Source: Acidovorax sp. NCPPB 4044 | GTDB lineage: Bacteria; Pseudomonadota; Gammaproteobacteria; Burkholderiales; Burkholderiaceae_C | DNA: 64,000 nucleotides | Reading direction: 5' to 3' | Assembly (NCBI RefSeq): GCF_028069655.1 | Contig: NZ_JAMCOS010000001.1 | Location: 2,448,001 to 2,512,000, forward strand | Shown here: piece by piece, positions 10,831 to 19,263 of the stretch | How positions within the stretch are numbered: the first letter of the stretch is position 1 | Layout of the letters: every line of letters starts with the position of its first letter | The notes under the pieces: generated by a model | Told to the model about the DNA's origin: nothing | Seen by the model: only the letters and a program-made list of their open reading frames with translations | Database searches by the model: none | Position numbers and translations under genes: made by a program

Positions 10831-11883
10831 TTACTGGAATTGCGAAAGAAATCGGATATCACCGTCAAAAAACAGACGTAGATCGCTAACGCCATAACGC
10901 AACATGGTCAATCGGTCGGGGCCCATGCCAAAAGCAAAACCAATATATTTTTCCGGATCAAGACCCATGTTGCGCACCACGTTCGGATGGACTTGACCTG
11001 AACCCGCTACTTCCAACCAGCGACCTGCCAACGGCCCGTCTTGAAATTGGATGTCGATTTCAGCACTGGGCTCAGTGAACGGAAAGAAACTAGGACGGAA
11101 GCGCAGCACCAAATCTTCGCTTTCGAAGAAGGTTCGACAAAAAGCCGTGAACACGAATTTCAGGTCCTTGAAGCTGACATTCTCCCCAATCCAAAGACCT
11201 TCACACTGATGAAACATCGGGGAGTGTGTGGCATCACTGTCAACCCGATAAGTGCGCCCCGGAGCAATCACGCGGATTTCCGGGATTGGTCGTCCAGCAT
11301 CCAAAAGCGGGCGGTGTTTTTTCACGTGCTGAACCGCATGGCGTATCTGCATGGGGCTCGTATGCGTTCGCAGCAAGAATGGCGCTGCTGCTGTGCCACC
11401 CTCCACATAAAATGTATCGTGCATCGAACGCGCAGGATGATCTTCTGGAGTATTTAGGGCAGTAAAGTTAAACCAATCAGACTCGATTTCTGGACCTTCA
11501 GCAACATCAAAGCCCATAGATCCGAAAATGCCTTCGATGCGCTCCAAAGTCAGCGAAACAGGGTGCAGCCCGCCCTGCCCCCTGCGCCGACCAGGAAGAG
11601 TGACGTCAAGAGCTTCTGCTTGCAACTGTGTTTGCAACTCGGCATCCGCCAAATCTTGGCGACGCGCATTGAGTGCCTGTTCGATAACCTGCTTCACCAC
11701 ATTCACCGCGGCGCCACGCGACTTTTTCTCTTCAATGGACAGTTGAGCCAACCCCTTCAGCAACTCCGTAACCCGTCCAGTTTTTCCGAGGAACTGGGCT
11801 TTGGCATTTTCAAGGTCGGCAGGCGTGGTGGCGTCCGCAAACATACGGCGAGCAGCATCCGCCAGAGAATCCAATTCGTTCAT
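10831..11883 (-). CDS. pheS: Phenylalanyl-tRNA synthetase alpha subunit
   Basis: 350 residues. An N-terminal coiled coil (to about residue 85) precedes the class II catalytic core. Motif 2-type sequence [20 protein letters not shown], the [15 protein letters not shown] segment and the motif 3 region [22 protein letters not shown] are present. The start at 11883 is preceded by AAAGAG at suitable spacing. It lies downstream of rplT behind a terminator-like hairpin. Confidence 0.97.
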   Translation of the reverse strand: MNELDSLADAARRMFADATTPADLENAKAQFLGKTGRVTELLKGLAQLSIEEKKSRGAAVNVVKQVIEQALNARRQDLADAELQTQLQAEALDVTLPGRRRGQGGLHPVSLTLERIEGIFGSMGFDVAEGPEIESDWFNFTALNTPEDHPARSMHDTFYVEGGTAAAPFLLRTHTSPMQIRHAVQHVKKHRPLLDAGRPIPEIRVIAPGRTYRVDSDATHSPMFHQCEGLWIGENVSFKDLKFVFTAFCRTFFESEDLVLRFRPSFFPFTEPSAEIDIQFQDGPLAGRWLEVAGSGQVHPNVVRNMGLDPEKYIGFAFGMGPDRLTMLRYGVSDLRLFFDGDIRFLSQFQ

Positions 11884-11903
11884 ACCAACTCTTTGTCGTC
11901 TTG

Positions 11904-11945
11904 AGAAATAAACAAGGGCTAGCGCTTTTTCAAGCCTAGCCCTTG
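11904..11945 (-). terminator. Terminator-like hairpin between rplT and pheS
   Basis: CAAGGGCTAG pairs with CTAGCCCTTG (10 bp), followed on the minus strand by TTTATTTCTC. Its place between rplT and pheS matches that of the pheM attenuator in E. coli, but I could not find a convincing Phe-rich leader peptide here. Confidence 0.7.
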
Positions 11946-11993
11946 CTGTCGTCGCGGAGGCAACTACTGGAGAAGTAGCTACCGATCACTGAA

Positions 11994-12356
11994 TCAAGCG
12001 GTAGCCAGCTTGGCCTTAACTTGCTCCACGATACTGCCAAAAGCAGCTTTGTCGTGCACCGCGAGGTCGGCCAGCATCTTGCGATCGATTTCGATAGCGG
12101 CCTTCTTCAGACCGTTCGTGAATTGACTATAAGTCAAGCCCAGTTCACGGGATGCCGCATTGATACGGGCAATCCACAACTGACGGAAAACCCGCTTTTT
12201 CGTACGACGGTCACGATAAGCGTACTGGCCCGCCTTCATCACGGCCTGCTTGGCTATGCGGAAGACATTACCGCGGCGGCCGCGGAATCCCTTAGAGAGG
12301 GCCAGAACTTTCTTGTGACGGGCGCGGGCCGTTACACCACGTTTGACGCGAGGCAT
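11994..12356 (-). CDS. rplT: 50S ribosomal protein L20
   Basis: 120 residues, standard length. It begins [33 protein letters not shown], the conserved basic tail that threads into 23S rRNA, followed by the globular domain [31 protein letters not shown]20 is required for 50S assembly and in E. coli represses translation of rpmI-rplT. It follows rpmI by 23 bases. Confidence 0.98.
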   Translation of the reverse strand: MPRVKRGVTARARHKKVLALSKGFRGRRGNVFRIAKQAVMKAGQYAYRDRRTKKRVFRQLWIARINAASRELGLTYSQFTNGLKKAAIEIDRKMLADLAVHDKAAFGSIVEQVKAKLATA

Positions 12357-12379
12357 GTGTGTACTCCTTGTTCGTCTGA

Positions 12380-12583
12380 TTAAAGGCCAGCAAAGGGCAG
12401 CATCTGTGCAATATGACCCATATTGGTCTCATGCACGGAAACCGCGCCACGCAGATGGCGCTTGTTCTTGGTGGTCTTCTTTGTCAAGATGTGGCGCTTG
12501 AAGGCTTGGCCGCGTTTGACGGTACCACCAGGACGAACACGGAAACGCTTTTTAGCGCTGCTTTTGGTCTTCATTTTGGGCAT
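12380..12583 (-). CDS. rpmI: 50S ribosomal protein L35
   Basis: 67 residues, strongly basic: [20 protein letters not shown] at the N-terminus and [15 protein letters not shown] in the middle, both characteristic of L35. An AGGAG lies 7 bases before the ATG. It is the middle gene of infC-rpmI-rplT. Confidence 0.97.
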   Translation of the reverse strand: MPKMKTKSSAKKRFRVRPGGTVKRGQAFKRHILTKKTTKNKRHLRGAVSVHETNMGHIAQMLPFAGL

Positions 12584-12614
12584 TTGAATGCTCCTTTTAT
12601 TGTGCTCGTGAGGC

Positions 12615-12635
12615 GTTTGCGAACCATTTGCAAAC
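12615..12635 (-). promoter_or_regulatory. Inverted repeat in the infC-rpmI leader
   Basis: GTTTGC and GCAAAC pair around 9 bases, 32-52 bases upstream of the rpmI start, inside a 176-base gap. In E. coli the equivalent region is the L20 autoregulatory site. This is a candidate L20 leader element by position only; the E. coli pseudoknot is not demonstrated here. Confidence 0.3.
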
Positions 12636-12759
12636 TTGTTGGCCCCGAGCCACTTTTAGCGACACCATCAAAGTGCCGCGGCAGGATGAACTCCCGCCAT
12701 GCTTCGGGATGCATTTATCCTTGCACACCGAAAGACATTTTTTTGACGATACTGCTTTA

Positions 12760-13350
12760 TCAGGCGGAAGTTGCCGCACCCTCTGCCACACTCTTGACCC
12801 CAGGCTTTTTACGACCGGGAGCGATCATCATGATCATTTGCCGACCTTCAAGCTTGGGAAACTGCTCGATCAAGATAGAGTCACCCAAGTCATCTCGGAT
12901 GCGATTGAGCAAAGCGAGTCCGAGTTCTTGGTGGGTGATCTCACGCCCGCGAAAACGCAGGGTAATTTTGCACTTGTCACCTTCAGCCAGAAAACGGCGA
13001 ATGTTCCGCATCTTGATGTTGTAGTCACCATCGTCCGTTCCCGGACGAAATTTGACTTCCTTGATCTCGATGACCGTCTGCTTAGCCTTGGCCTCAGCCG
13101 CGCGCTTTTGCTCTTGGTACTTGAACTTTCCATAGTCCACAAGGCGGCACACGGGAGGGTTGGCCGTAGCGGCAATCTCCACCAAGTCCACATCCAGCTC
13201 CCCCGCCATACGCAGGGCTTCCATGAGGCTAACCACACCGATCGGCTCATTTTCCGGCCCGGAGAGGCGTACCTCTGGGGCCATGATTTCACGATTCAGG
13301 CGGTGCTTACGCTCTTCACGCTGGCGACGATCACGAAATTCAGTAGCGAT
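12760..13350 (-). CDS. infC: Translation initiation factor IF-3, probable ATC start
   Basis: 196 residues counted from an ATC at 13350 (then [21 protein letters not shown]). No ATG or GTG lies at the conserved start; the nearest ATG in frame is 13 codons upstream in unconserved sequence. AAGGA ends 7 bases before the ATC, a good ribosome-binding site. IF-3 prevents 50S joining and proofreads the start codon; in E. coli its AUU start gives autoregulation. The N-domain, linker and C-domain ([33 protein letters not shown]) are complete. It lies between thrS and rpmI. Confidence 0.93.
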   Translation of the reverse strand: MATEFRDRRQREERKHRLNREIMAPEVRLSGPENEPIGVVSLMEALRMAGELDVDLVEIAATANPPVCRLVDYGKFKYQEQKRAAEAKAKQTVIEIKEVKFRPGTDDGDYNIKMRNIRRFLAEGDKCKITLRFRGREITHQELGLALLNRIRDDLGDSILIEQFPKLEGRQMIMMIAPGRKKPGVKSVAEGAATSA

Positions 13351-13425
13351 GACTATTTCCTTCAATCCAGAAGCTACGAAAGTAGCCAATCCGAGCAGCG
13401 CAGTGGAGGTTTGACGCGTAGAACA

Positions 13426-15345
13426 TCAAGCCTTGGTGGCGATATCTTGCCCGATCAATGAGATAAAAGCCTCGAGCGTCATCACCCCTAAGTCCCGGTT
13501 GCCCCGGGCACGCACCGCAACGGTTCCATTCGCCTTCTCCTTGTCGCCCACGACGAGGATGTAAGGCAGTTTTTGCAACGAATGCTCTCGTATTTTATAC
13601 GTAATCTTTTCGTTACGCAGATCGAGCGCCACTCTAAGGTCTTGATTCGGCAATGCTTTTAGCAATTTTGCGGCGGTTTCACGACAGTAGTCATCCTGGG
13701 CGCCCGTAATGTTGAGCACAGCGACCTGGGTTGGCGCCAGCCAGACAGGGAGGGCTCCGGCATGCTGTTCGATCAAAATTCCAATGAAGCGCTCAAGGCT
13801 ACCCACGATGGCCCGATGCAGGACGATGGGACGGTGGCGCTGGCCATCTTCCCCTACATACTCGGCGCCAAGCCGTTCCGGCATGGAGGGATCAACTTGA
13901 ATGGTTCCGCATTGCCAGTGGCGACCGATGGCGTCACGCAATGTGTACTCCAGCTTGGGACCATAGAAAGCCCCATCCCCCGCAGCGATCTGGTACTCGC
14001 AACCTGAGGCTTTCAAGCTTTGTATAAGGGCGTTTTCTGCCTTGTCCCAGCTTTCCTCGGACCCGATGCGCTTCTCCGGACGTGTCGCCACCTTGTAGAT
14101 GATGTCCTCAAAACCAAAATCTTTGTAGACACTCTGCAGAAGCGAAGTGAACTGAATGCATTCCTGCTGAATCTGGTCTTCCGTACAGAAGATGTGCCCA
14201 TCGTCTTGTGTAAAGGCACGTACACGCATGATCCCATGCAAGCCACCAGTAGGTTCATTGCGGTGACACTGGCCGAATTCTCCGTAGCGCAGCGGCAAAT
14301 CGCGGTAGCTTTTCACACCCTGATTGAAGATCAGGATGTGCCCGGGACAGTTCATCGGCTTGAGCGCGTAATCATGTTTTTCGCTCTCCGTCGTGAACAT
14401 GTTTTCGCGGTACTTGTCCCAGTGACCCGTTTTTTCCCAAAGGTGCTTATCGAGGATCTGCGGCCCTTTCACTTCCTGATAGCCGTTATCGCGGTAGACC
14501 TGCCGCATGTATTGCTCGACCCCTTGCCAGATGGTCCACCCCTTTGGATGCCAGAAAACCGTGCCAGGCGAATGCTCGTCGATATGGAAAAGGTCCAACT
14601 CACGGCCGAGGCGCCGGTGATCACGCTTTTCCGCCTCCTCGATGCGCTTGACATAGGCTTCCAGGTCTTTCTTGTCAGCCCAGGCCGTGCCATAGACACG
14701 CTGCAACTGCTCATTCTTGGCATCGCCACGCCAATAGGCCCCAGACACGCGGGTTAGCTTGAACACCTTCAGGAATCGGGTGTTGGGCACGTGCGGACCA
14801 CGGCACATGTCCACGTATTCCTGGTGATAGTAGAGTCCCATGGCTTTTTCATCCGGCATGTCCTCCACCAGACGGAGCTTGTACTCCTCGCCACGCTCCC
14901 GAAAAACAGCCAAGACTTCATCACGCGGCGTCATTTTCTTAACGACGTCGTAATCCTGGGCAATCAGCTCTTTCATGCGCTGCTCGATTGCGGTCAGGTC
15001 GTCAGGCGTAAATGGGCGCTCGTAGGCGATGTCGTAATAGAAGCCTTCTTCGATCACCGGACCGATCACCATCCTGGCAGTCGGGTAAAGCTGTTTCACG
15101 GCATGGCCAACCAGGTGCGCGCATGAATGCCGGATGATCTCGACACCTTCTTGGTCACGGGGGGTGATGATTTGCAGACGCGCGTCGTGGTCGATCAGGT
15201 CACAAGCATCAACGAGTCGGCCATCGACCTTGCCTGCCACAGTCATTTTGGCCAAACCCGGGCCGATCGACTGGGCTACTTCAGCCACGGTCACAGGACC
15301 GGGATATTCGCGTTGGGAGTTGTCGGGAAGCGTGATCCGGATCAT
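13426..15345 (-). CDS. thrS: Threonyl-tRNA synthetase
   Basis: 639 residues from the ATG at 15345 ([16 protein letters not shown]). Domains: TGS (1-60), editing domain with [11 protein letters not shown] supplying HxxxH, class II catalytic core with the zinc-ligand Cys in [10 protein letters not shown] and the motif [20 protein letters not shown], and the C-terminal anticodon-binding domain ([16 protein letters not shown] onward). It is the first gene of the thrS-infC-rpmI-rplT-pheST-ihfA operon. A 14-codon Thr-rich peptide gene and a terminator precede it (15381-15513), suggesting control by charged tRNA-Thr. Confidence 0.98.
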   Translation of the reverse strand: MIRITLPDNSQREYPGPVTVAEVAQSIGPGLAKMTVAGKVDGRLVDACDLIDHDARLQIITPRDQEGVEIIRHSCAHLVGHAVKQLYPTARMVIGPVIEEGFYYDIAYERPFTPDDLTAIEQRMKELIAQDYDVVKKMTPRDEVLAVFRERGEEYKLRLVEDMPDEKAMGLYYHQEYVDMCRGPHVPNTRFLKVFKLTRVSGAYWRGDAKNEQLQRVYGTAWADKKDLEAYVKRIEEAEKRDHRRLGRELDLFHIDEHSPGTVFWHPKGWTIWQGVEQYMRQVYRDNGYQEVKGPQILDKHLWEKTGHWDKYRENMFTTESEKHDYALKPMNCPGHILIFNQGVKSYRDLPLRYGEFGQCHRNEPTGGLHGIMRVRAFTQDDGHIFCTEDQIQQECIQFTSLLQSVYKDFGFEDIIYKVATRPEKRIGSEESWDKAENALIQSLKASGCEYQIAAGDGAFYGPKLEYTLRDAIGRHWQCGTIQVDPSMPERLGAEYVGEDGQRHRPIVLHRAIVGSLERFIGILIEQHAGALPVWLAPTQVAVLNITGAQDDYCRETAAKLLKALPNQDLRVALDLRNEKITYKIREHSLQKLPYILVVGDKEKANGTVAVRARGNRDLGVMTLEAFISLIGQDIATKA

Positions 15346-15380
15346 TTGAAATGCCTTGTGTCGACAGGGGCGCAACAGGA

Positions 15381-15420
15381 AACGAAAACAAAAAAGCGCG
15401 GAACGTGGTCCGCGCTTTTT
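15381..15420 (-). terminator. thrS attenuator terminator
   Basis: On the minus strand a perfect 12-bp stem (AAAAAGCGCGGA with TCCGCGCTTTTT, 6-base loop) runs into TTTTTTGTTTTCGTTT. It stands 45 bases upstream of the thrS start and 48 bases after the leader-peptide stop, so it would end transcription before thrS. Its 5' arm can instead pair with 15454-15461. Confidence 0.85.
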
Positions 15421-15453
15421 GGTGGGATGCAAGCAAGTAGTCTTGACGTGCAG

Positions 15454-15500
15454 ACGCGAACATACAGCCTAAGGGCCGGTGGAAGTCTCCGTAGTTCGCG
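15454..15500 (-). promoter_or_regulatory. thrS attenuator pause and antiterminator arms
   Basis: Minus-strand CGCGAAC (15494-15500, inside the leader peptide codons) pairs perfectly with GTTCGCG (15455-15461). The latter region, as GTTCGCGT (15454-15461), can alternatively pair over 8 positions, two of them G-U, with GCGCGGAC (15408-15415) in the 5' arm of the terminator. These are the mutually exclusive 1:2, 2:3 and 3:4 pairings of a classical attenuator. Confidence 0.7.
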
Positions 15501-15513
15501 GTGTCATAACCAT
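15469..15513 (-). CDS. Thr-rich leader peptide of thrS (attenuator peptide)
   Basis: Fourteen codons reading MVMTPRTTETSTGP then TAG. Five residues are threonine, encoded by ACA, ACT, ACG, ACT and ACC, all within nine codons. AAAGG lies just upstream of the first ATG (15513) and about 10 bases from a second ATG (15507). A ribosome stalled on the early Thr codons would cover the first stem arm at 15494-15500 and favour the antiterminator. I know of no named gene for it in this genus; the role is inferred from the layout. Confidence 0.75.
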   Translation of the reverse strand: MVMTPRTTETSTGP

Positions 15514-15629
15514 GATGCCTTTCTCGCTCTTGCTATGTGTGAGAAGCATGCATTCTACCCTTGACCAACGGACGACCTGCAACGGTGGTGTTGCAGACCG
15601 TCCGGCAGCCACACCGGACCGCACTTGAA

Positions 15630-16949
15630 TCAATGGAACTGCTCTTCTTCCGTGGATCCGGTAAGAGCCGTCACACTGGATTTTCCACCTTGGATCACCG
15701 TGGTGACTTCATCGAAGTACCCAGTGCCGACTTCCTGTTGATGCGACACAAAGGTGTACCCACGCTCGCGGGCCGCGAATTCGGGCTCCTGGACCTTTTC
15801 CACGTACGCAGACATGCCGCGCTTCACATAGTCCTGCGCCAGGTCGAACATGTTGAACCACATGCTGTGAATGCCTGCCAACGTGATGAACTGGTACTTG
15901 TAGCCCATCGCACCCAGTTCTCTCTGAAATTTGGCAATGGTGGCATCGTCCAAGTTCTTCTTCCAGTTGAACGAAGGCGAGCAGTTGTAAGCCAGGAGTT
16001 TGCCGGGATGCTTGGCATGGACTGCATCTGCGAATTTCTTGGCAAACTCGAGGTCCGGCGTGCCCGTCTCGCACCAGACAAGGTCGGCATAGTCTGCATA
16101 CGCGACTGCGCGGCTGATGGCTTGGTCCAAGCCCTTCCGGGTCTTGTAAAAACCTTCTGCAGTCCGTTCACCGGTCAAGAAAGGCTGGTCGTTGGCGTCA
16201 TAGTCGCTGGTGATCAAATCGGCTGCTTCGGCATCCGTGCGTGCGATCACCAGGGTAGGCACTCCATAGACATCGGCCGCCATGCGGGCTGCAACGAGTT
16301 TCTGCACGGCTTCCTGCGTAGGAACCAACACCTTGCCACCCATGTGGCCGCATTTCTTGACCGATGCAAGCTGGTCTTCGAAATGGACGCCACCTGCACC
16401 CGCACGGATCATGGCTTTCATGAGCTCAAACGCATTGAGCACGCCGCCAAAGCCTGCTTCGGCATCCGCCACGATGGGTGCGTGGTAGTCGATGAATCCA
16501 GCATCGCCTGGATTGACGCCCTTGGACCACTGGATTTCATCGGCACGGGCAAAGGTATTGTTGATGCGCTCCACCACCTTGGGCACGGAATCCACCGGAT
16601 ACAGCGACTGGTCCGGGTACATGGCTGCGTATTCATTGTTGTCTGCCGCGACTTGCCACCCCGACAGATAGATGGCCTTGACCCCGGCCTTTACCTGCTG
16701 CATGGCTTGGCCACCTGTAAGGGCGCCAAGGCAATTCACATAGGGCTCGTTGTTCACCAGATCCCAGAGCTTTTCGGCACCCCTGCGCGCCAACGTGTAC
16801 TCCACCTGGAACGAGCCGCGCAAGCGGACAACGTCGGCAGCGCTGTATCCGCGCTTGATCCCCTTCCAGCGAGGGTTTTGCGCCCAGTCTTTTTCGAGGG
16901 CGGCAATTTGCTGTTCACGACTCAGTTGCTCATTGAAAGATTGGGGCAT
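15630..16949 (-). CDS. aceA: Isocitrate lyase
   Basis: 439 residues from the ATG at 16949, which has GGAG 6 bases upstream; the ATG at 16955 overlaps that GGAG and is less likely. It cleaves isocitrate to glyoxylate and succinate, the entry to the glyoxylate bypass. The active-site loop [14 protein letters not shown] carries the catalytic cysteine, and SGWQVAAD and [29 protein letters not shown] are family blocks. It is monocistronic here. Two related dyads about 65-110 bases upstream look like regulator sites. Confidence 0.97.
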   Translation of the reverse strand: MPQSFNEQLSREQQIAALEKDWAQNPRWKGIKRGYSAADVVRLRGSFQVEYTLARRGAEKLWDLVNNEPYVNCLGALTGGQAMQQVKAGVKAIYLSGWQVAADNNEYAAMYPDQSLYPVDSVPKVVERINNTFARADEIQWSKGVNPGDAGFIDYHAPIVADAEAGFGGVLNAFELMKAMIRAGAGGVHFEDQLASVKKCGHMGGKVLVPTQEAVQKLVAARMAADVYGVPTLVIARTDAEAADLITSDYDANDQPFLTGERTAEGFYKTRKGLDQAISRAVAYADYADLVWCETGTPDLEFAKKFADAVHAKHPGKLLAYNCSPSFNWKKNLDDATIAKFQRELGAMGYKYQFITLAGIHSMWFNMFDLAQDYVKRGMSAYVEKVQEPEFAARERGYTFVSHQQEVGTGYFDEVTTVIQGGKSSVTALTGSTEEEQFH

Positions 16950-17014
16950 GGTCATCTCCGGAAGTTGAGGGGAAAACGCAGAACAGCGTCTGCCGTCCTT
17001 GGAGACAACTGTAG

Positions 17015-17028
17015 GTCTTACACAAGAC
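17015..17028. promoter_or_regulatory. Operator-like dyad 1 upstream of aceA
   Basis: GTCTTACACAAGAC: 5-bp arms GTCTT/AAGAC around 4 bases. It shares its arms with the stronger dyad whose centre is exactly 30 bp further upstream. Confidence 0.55.
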
Positions 17029-17042
17029 TGCGCCTAGCTCCT

Positions 17043-17060
17043 ATGTCTTATATAAGACAT
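17043..17060. promoter_or_regulatory. Operator-like dyad 2 upstream of aceA
   Basis: ATGTCTTATATAAGACAT is a perfect 18-bp palindrome in an AT-rich region, 94 bases before the aceA ATG. The TCTTATATAAGA core looks like a GntR-type operator. The regulator is not in this window. Confidence 0.65.
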
Positions 17061-17195
17061 AAATTTAATCATTCAAAATCAACAACTTGCAAGAAAATTC
17101 CATATTAAGAAAAATAATTTCTCGTATCGAGAAATTTTTCCGCGCTGCAACATTTTTGTTTCTCGCCATATGAAAACCAGATTTCATCTGCGAAA

Positions 17196-17630
17196 TCAGG
17201 AGTTGCTCTTGCGCATCCAGTCTCCGTGCAACAGTCGGGGGGCGCCCCGCAGGATCGCCGGATTGATCTCGTACACCAGGCAGGTGAGCGCAGTGCCGCC
17301 CTCTTTGAGGGTGAGGGCCACCTCCCGCTTTACATACTCTCCGGAGGGTTCCGGCCATATCTCCTCGATCTGGTCCAGCCGTCGTTCAAGTTCCGATGTG
17401 ATCGCATAGACCTCCCCCAAGACCGGCACGCTTCCTTCTCCTTCCGAGGCGGGGCCGGACAAAGCGATGCCAGGATAGGTACCCAGGTCGTAGAGAACCC
17501 CGACGACCGCGGCGGTTCCCAGATAGAGGGGAGCAGGAGACAAGGCAGTGATGTCGTTACTGCCCCCACGGCGCAGCGTTCCGTAGACGAACACGTGGCG
17601 GTGAGGGGGGCTCCGCAGAGGCTCAGGCAT
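17196..17630 (-). CDS. Gamma-glutamylcyclotransferase-like protein (GGCT/YtfP fold)
   Basis: 144 residues. The signature VFVYGTLRRGGSND near the N-terminus (YGTL, substrate-binding loop), the LYDLGTYPGIALSG segment and the acidic ELERRLDQIEEIW region (family catalytic Glu) identify the AIG2/GGCT-like fold. Such proteins act on gamma-glutamyl compounds, but the bacterial substrate is usually unknown. It is divergent from the EamA transporter gene at 17696. Confidence 0.8.
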   Translation of the reverse strand: MPEPLRSPPHRHVFVYGTLRRGGSNDITALSPAPLYLGTAAVVGVLYDLGTYPGIALSGPASEGEGSVPVLGEVYAITSELERRLDQIEEIWPEPSGEYVKREVALTLKEGGTALTCLVYEINPAILRGAPRLLHGDWMRKSNS

Positions 17631-17695
17631 GATGCGCCGTCCTTGAAATCAGTGGGGGCCTCGCAGTCTATCGGCGGGGTCGCCGATCTTTTTGC

Positions 17696-18658
17696 ATGCC
17701 CAGCCGTCCCCTCGCCTATTTCTGTCTCGCCCTCAGCATGGTTCTGGTAGGCAGCTATGTCGCCCTGTCCAAACCGCTAGCCCAGGCCTTTCCGGTTTTT
17801 TTGCTGGCTTGGTTGCGTTTCGGCATCGGTGGGTTGGGAATGCTGACCTGGGTCCGCAAGCCGGCTGGCGAGCCGCCCATGACGCCGCAAGTGCGGCGCC
17901 TTTTGTTCCTTGAATCCTTTCTGGGCAATTTTCTGTTCACGCTCTGCATGATTTCCGGCGTCAGCCTGACCAGCGCCGTGACTGCCGGAGTCACCATGGC
18001 CGGCATTCCTGCTGCGGTCGCCGTGATGAGCTGGTTCTTCTTGAAAGAGCATGTTCCGCGCAGAACCTGGGCGGCTGTGGCACTCGCCGTAGCGGGCATC
18101 GCGTTGTTCTCCATGGCGCAACCGGGGCCGGGCGCCCATGGCACAGCTACGGCTACTGCAAGTCCGCACTCCCATCACCTGGCTTGGCTCGGTCAATTGT
18201 TGCTGGTGGGCGCTGTCATTTGCGAGGCAGCGTATTCGGTGATCGGCAAGAAGCTCACGGGTTCGTTGAGTCCGCGCCGCATTACCTCGCTGATCAATCT
18301 ATGGGGCTTCGCGCTGGCCACGCCGCTGGGGCTCTATGCGGCATTCCAGTTCGATTTCACGGCGTTGAAGCCTGGCACGTGGTTGCTCCTGGTCTTCTAT
18401 GCATTGGCAGCCAGTGTCTGGACGGTCTGGCTCTGGATGACGGGGTTGAAGGTGGTGCCCGCAGCGCAGGGCGGCGTGTTCACCGTTCTGCTGCCGGTCA
18501 GCGCGGCTCTGGTCGGCGTGGTGGTGCTGGGAGAGCGCTTCACGTCCCTGCAGCTGGTGGCCTTCGGAATCGCGATCGCCAGCGTGGTGCTGGCCACCCT
18601 GCCCGCGCGGAGCACGACAAAGCGGGCCGGGGGCACGCCGTCTTCCGGGCACGGCTGA
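17696..18658 (+). CDS. EamA/DMT-family transporter
   Basis: 320 residues with about ten hydrophobic segments arranged as two EamA repeats (about 8-145 and 165-305). It starts MPSRPLAYFCLALSMVLVGSYVALSKPLAQAFPVFLLAWLRF. The middle has a His- and Pro-containing linker and the end is a short charged tail (RSTTKRAGG). DMT-family proteins export amino acids or small metabolites; the substrate cannot be read from sequence. It is divergent from the GGCT-like gene. Confidence 0.85.
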   Translation: MPSRPLAYFCLALSMVLVGSYVALSKPLAQAFPVFLLAWLRFGIGGLGMLTWVRKPAGEPPMTPQVRRLLFLESFLGNFLFTLCMISGVSLTSAVTAGVTMAGIPAAVAVMSWFFLKEHVPRRTWAAVALAVAGIALFSMAQPGPGAHGTATATASPHSHHLAWLGQLLLVGAVICEAAYSVIGKKLTGSLSPRRITSLINLWGFALATPLGLYAAFQFDFTALKPGTWLLLVFYALAASVWTVWLWMTGLKVVPAAQGGVFTVLLPVSAALVGVVVLGERFTSLQLVAFGIAIASVVLATLPARSTTKRAGGTPSSGHG

Positions 18659-18678
18659 CAAGCACAGTTCCGGCGGCT

Positions 18679-19170
18679 TCAGCGCCCGGTCACCTTGCGT
18701 ATCGGTGGCTTGATGCTCTCGCGGCGCGCGGGCAGTACGGGCGCATGCTCGCGCGGTGCATTGAGCACGATGCAGGTCGATGTTTCGGCCAACAAGCAAA
18801 ACGCCGTCACGACGGCATCGAGGTGGCTGACGTCGATCACTGCGATTTCGAGGATCCAGCTGTCGTCGCCGGTCACGTTGTAGGCGTTGATCACCTCCGG
18901 CGTCTGCTCGATGAGCTTGACCACCCTCGCGTACTCCGCGCGCCCTACCCGGATGATCGCCCGGATGCCGTAGCCGAGCGCAGCGTAATCCACTTTCGCA
19001 CCGTATCCGCGAACGACTCCTGCCGCTTCCAGCTTGCGCACGCGCTCCGTCACCGCCGGCTGGCTGAGATGCACCTGCCGTCCCAGTTCGGCCATGGTGA
19101 TGCGGCCATCACGCTGCAGTGCCGAGAGTATCCGGGCATCGTAGGCGTCGAATTCGCTGGTTTCCGTCAT
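18679..19170 (-). CDS. Lrp/AsnC-family transcriptional regulator
   Basis: 163 residues. The N-terminal winged helix DARILSALQRDGRITMAELGRQVHLSQPAVTERVRKLEAAGVV is typical AsnC. The C-terminal RAM (ligand-binding) domain spans about residues 70-145 (AIIRVGRAEYARVVKLIEQTPEVINAYNVTGDDSWILEIAV). It diverges from an EamA-type exporter 94 bases away, a frequent pairing in which the regulator senses an amino acid and induces its exporter. Confidence 0.92.
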   Translation of the reverse strand: MTETSEFDAYDARILSALQRDGRITMAELGRQVHLSQPAVTERVRKLEAAGVVRGYGAKVDYAALGYGIRAIIRVGRAEYARVVKLIEQTPEVINAYNVTGDDSWILEIAVIDVSHLDAVVTAFCLLAETSTCIVLNAPREHAPVLPARRESIKPPIRKVTGR

Positions 19171-19263
19171 AGGACGATTTCACCATGAAAGTAACGGCAG
19201 ATCATCATTACGACCATTGGATTCCTATGTCGTTGCGCGCAGAGCTTGCCTAGCATCGGGGGC

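Noticed and set aside
11945..11990. 17-codon GTG frame as a pheM-like leader peptide
   Set aside because: One Phe only and no ribosome-binding site; the amino-acid content does not support attenuation by Phe-tRNA.
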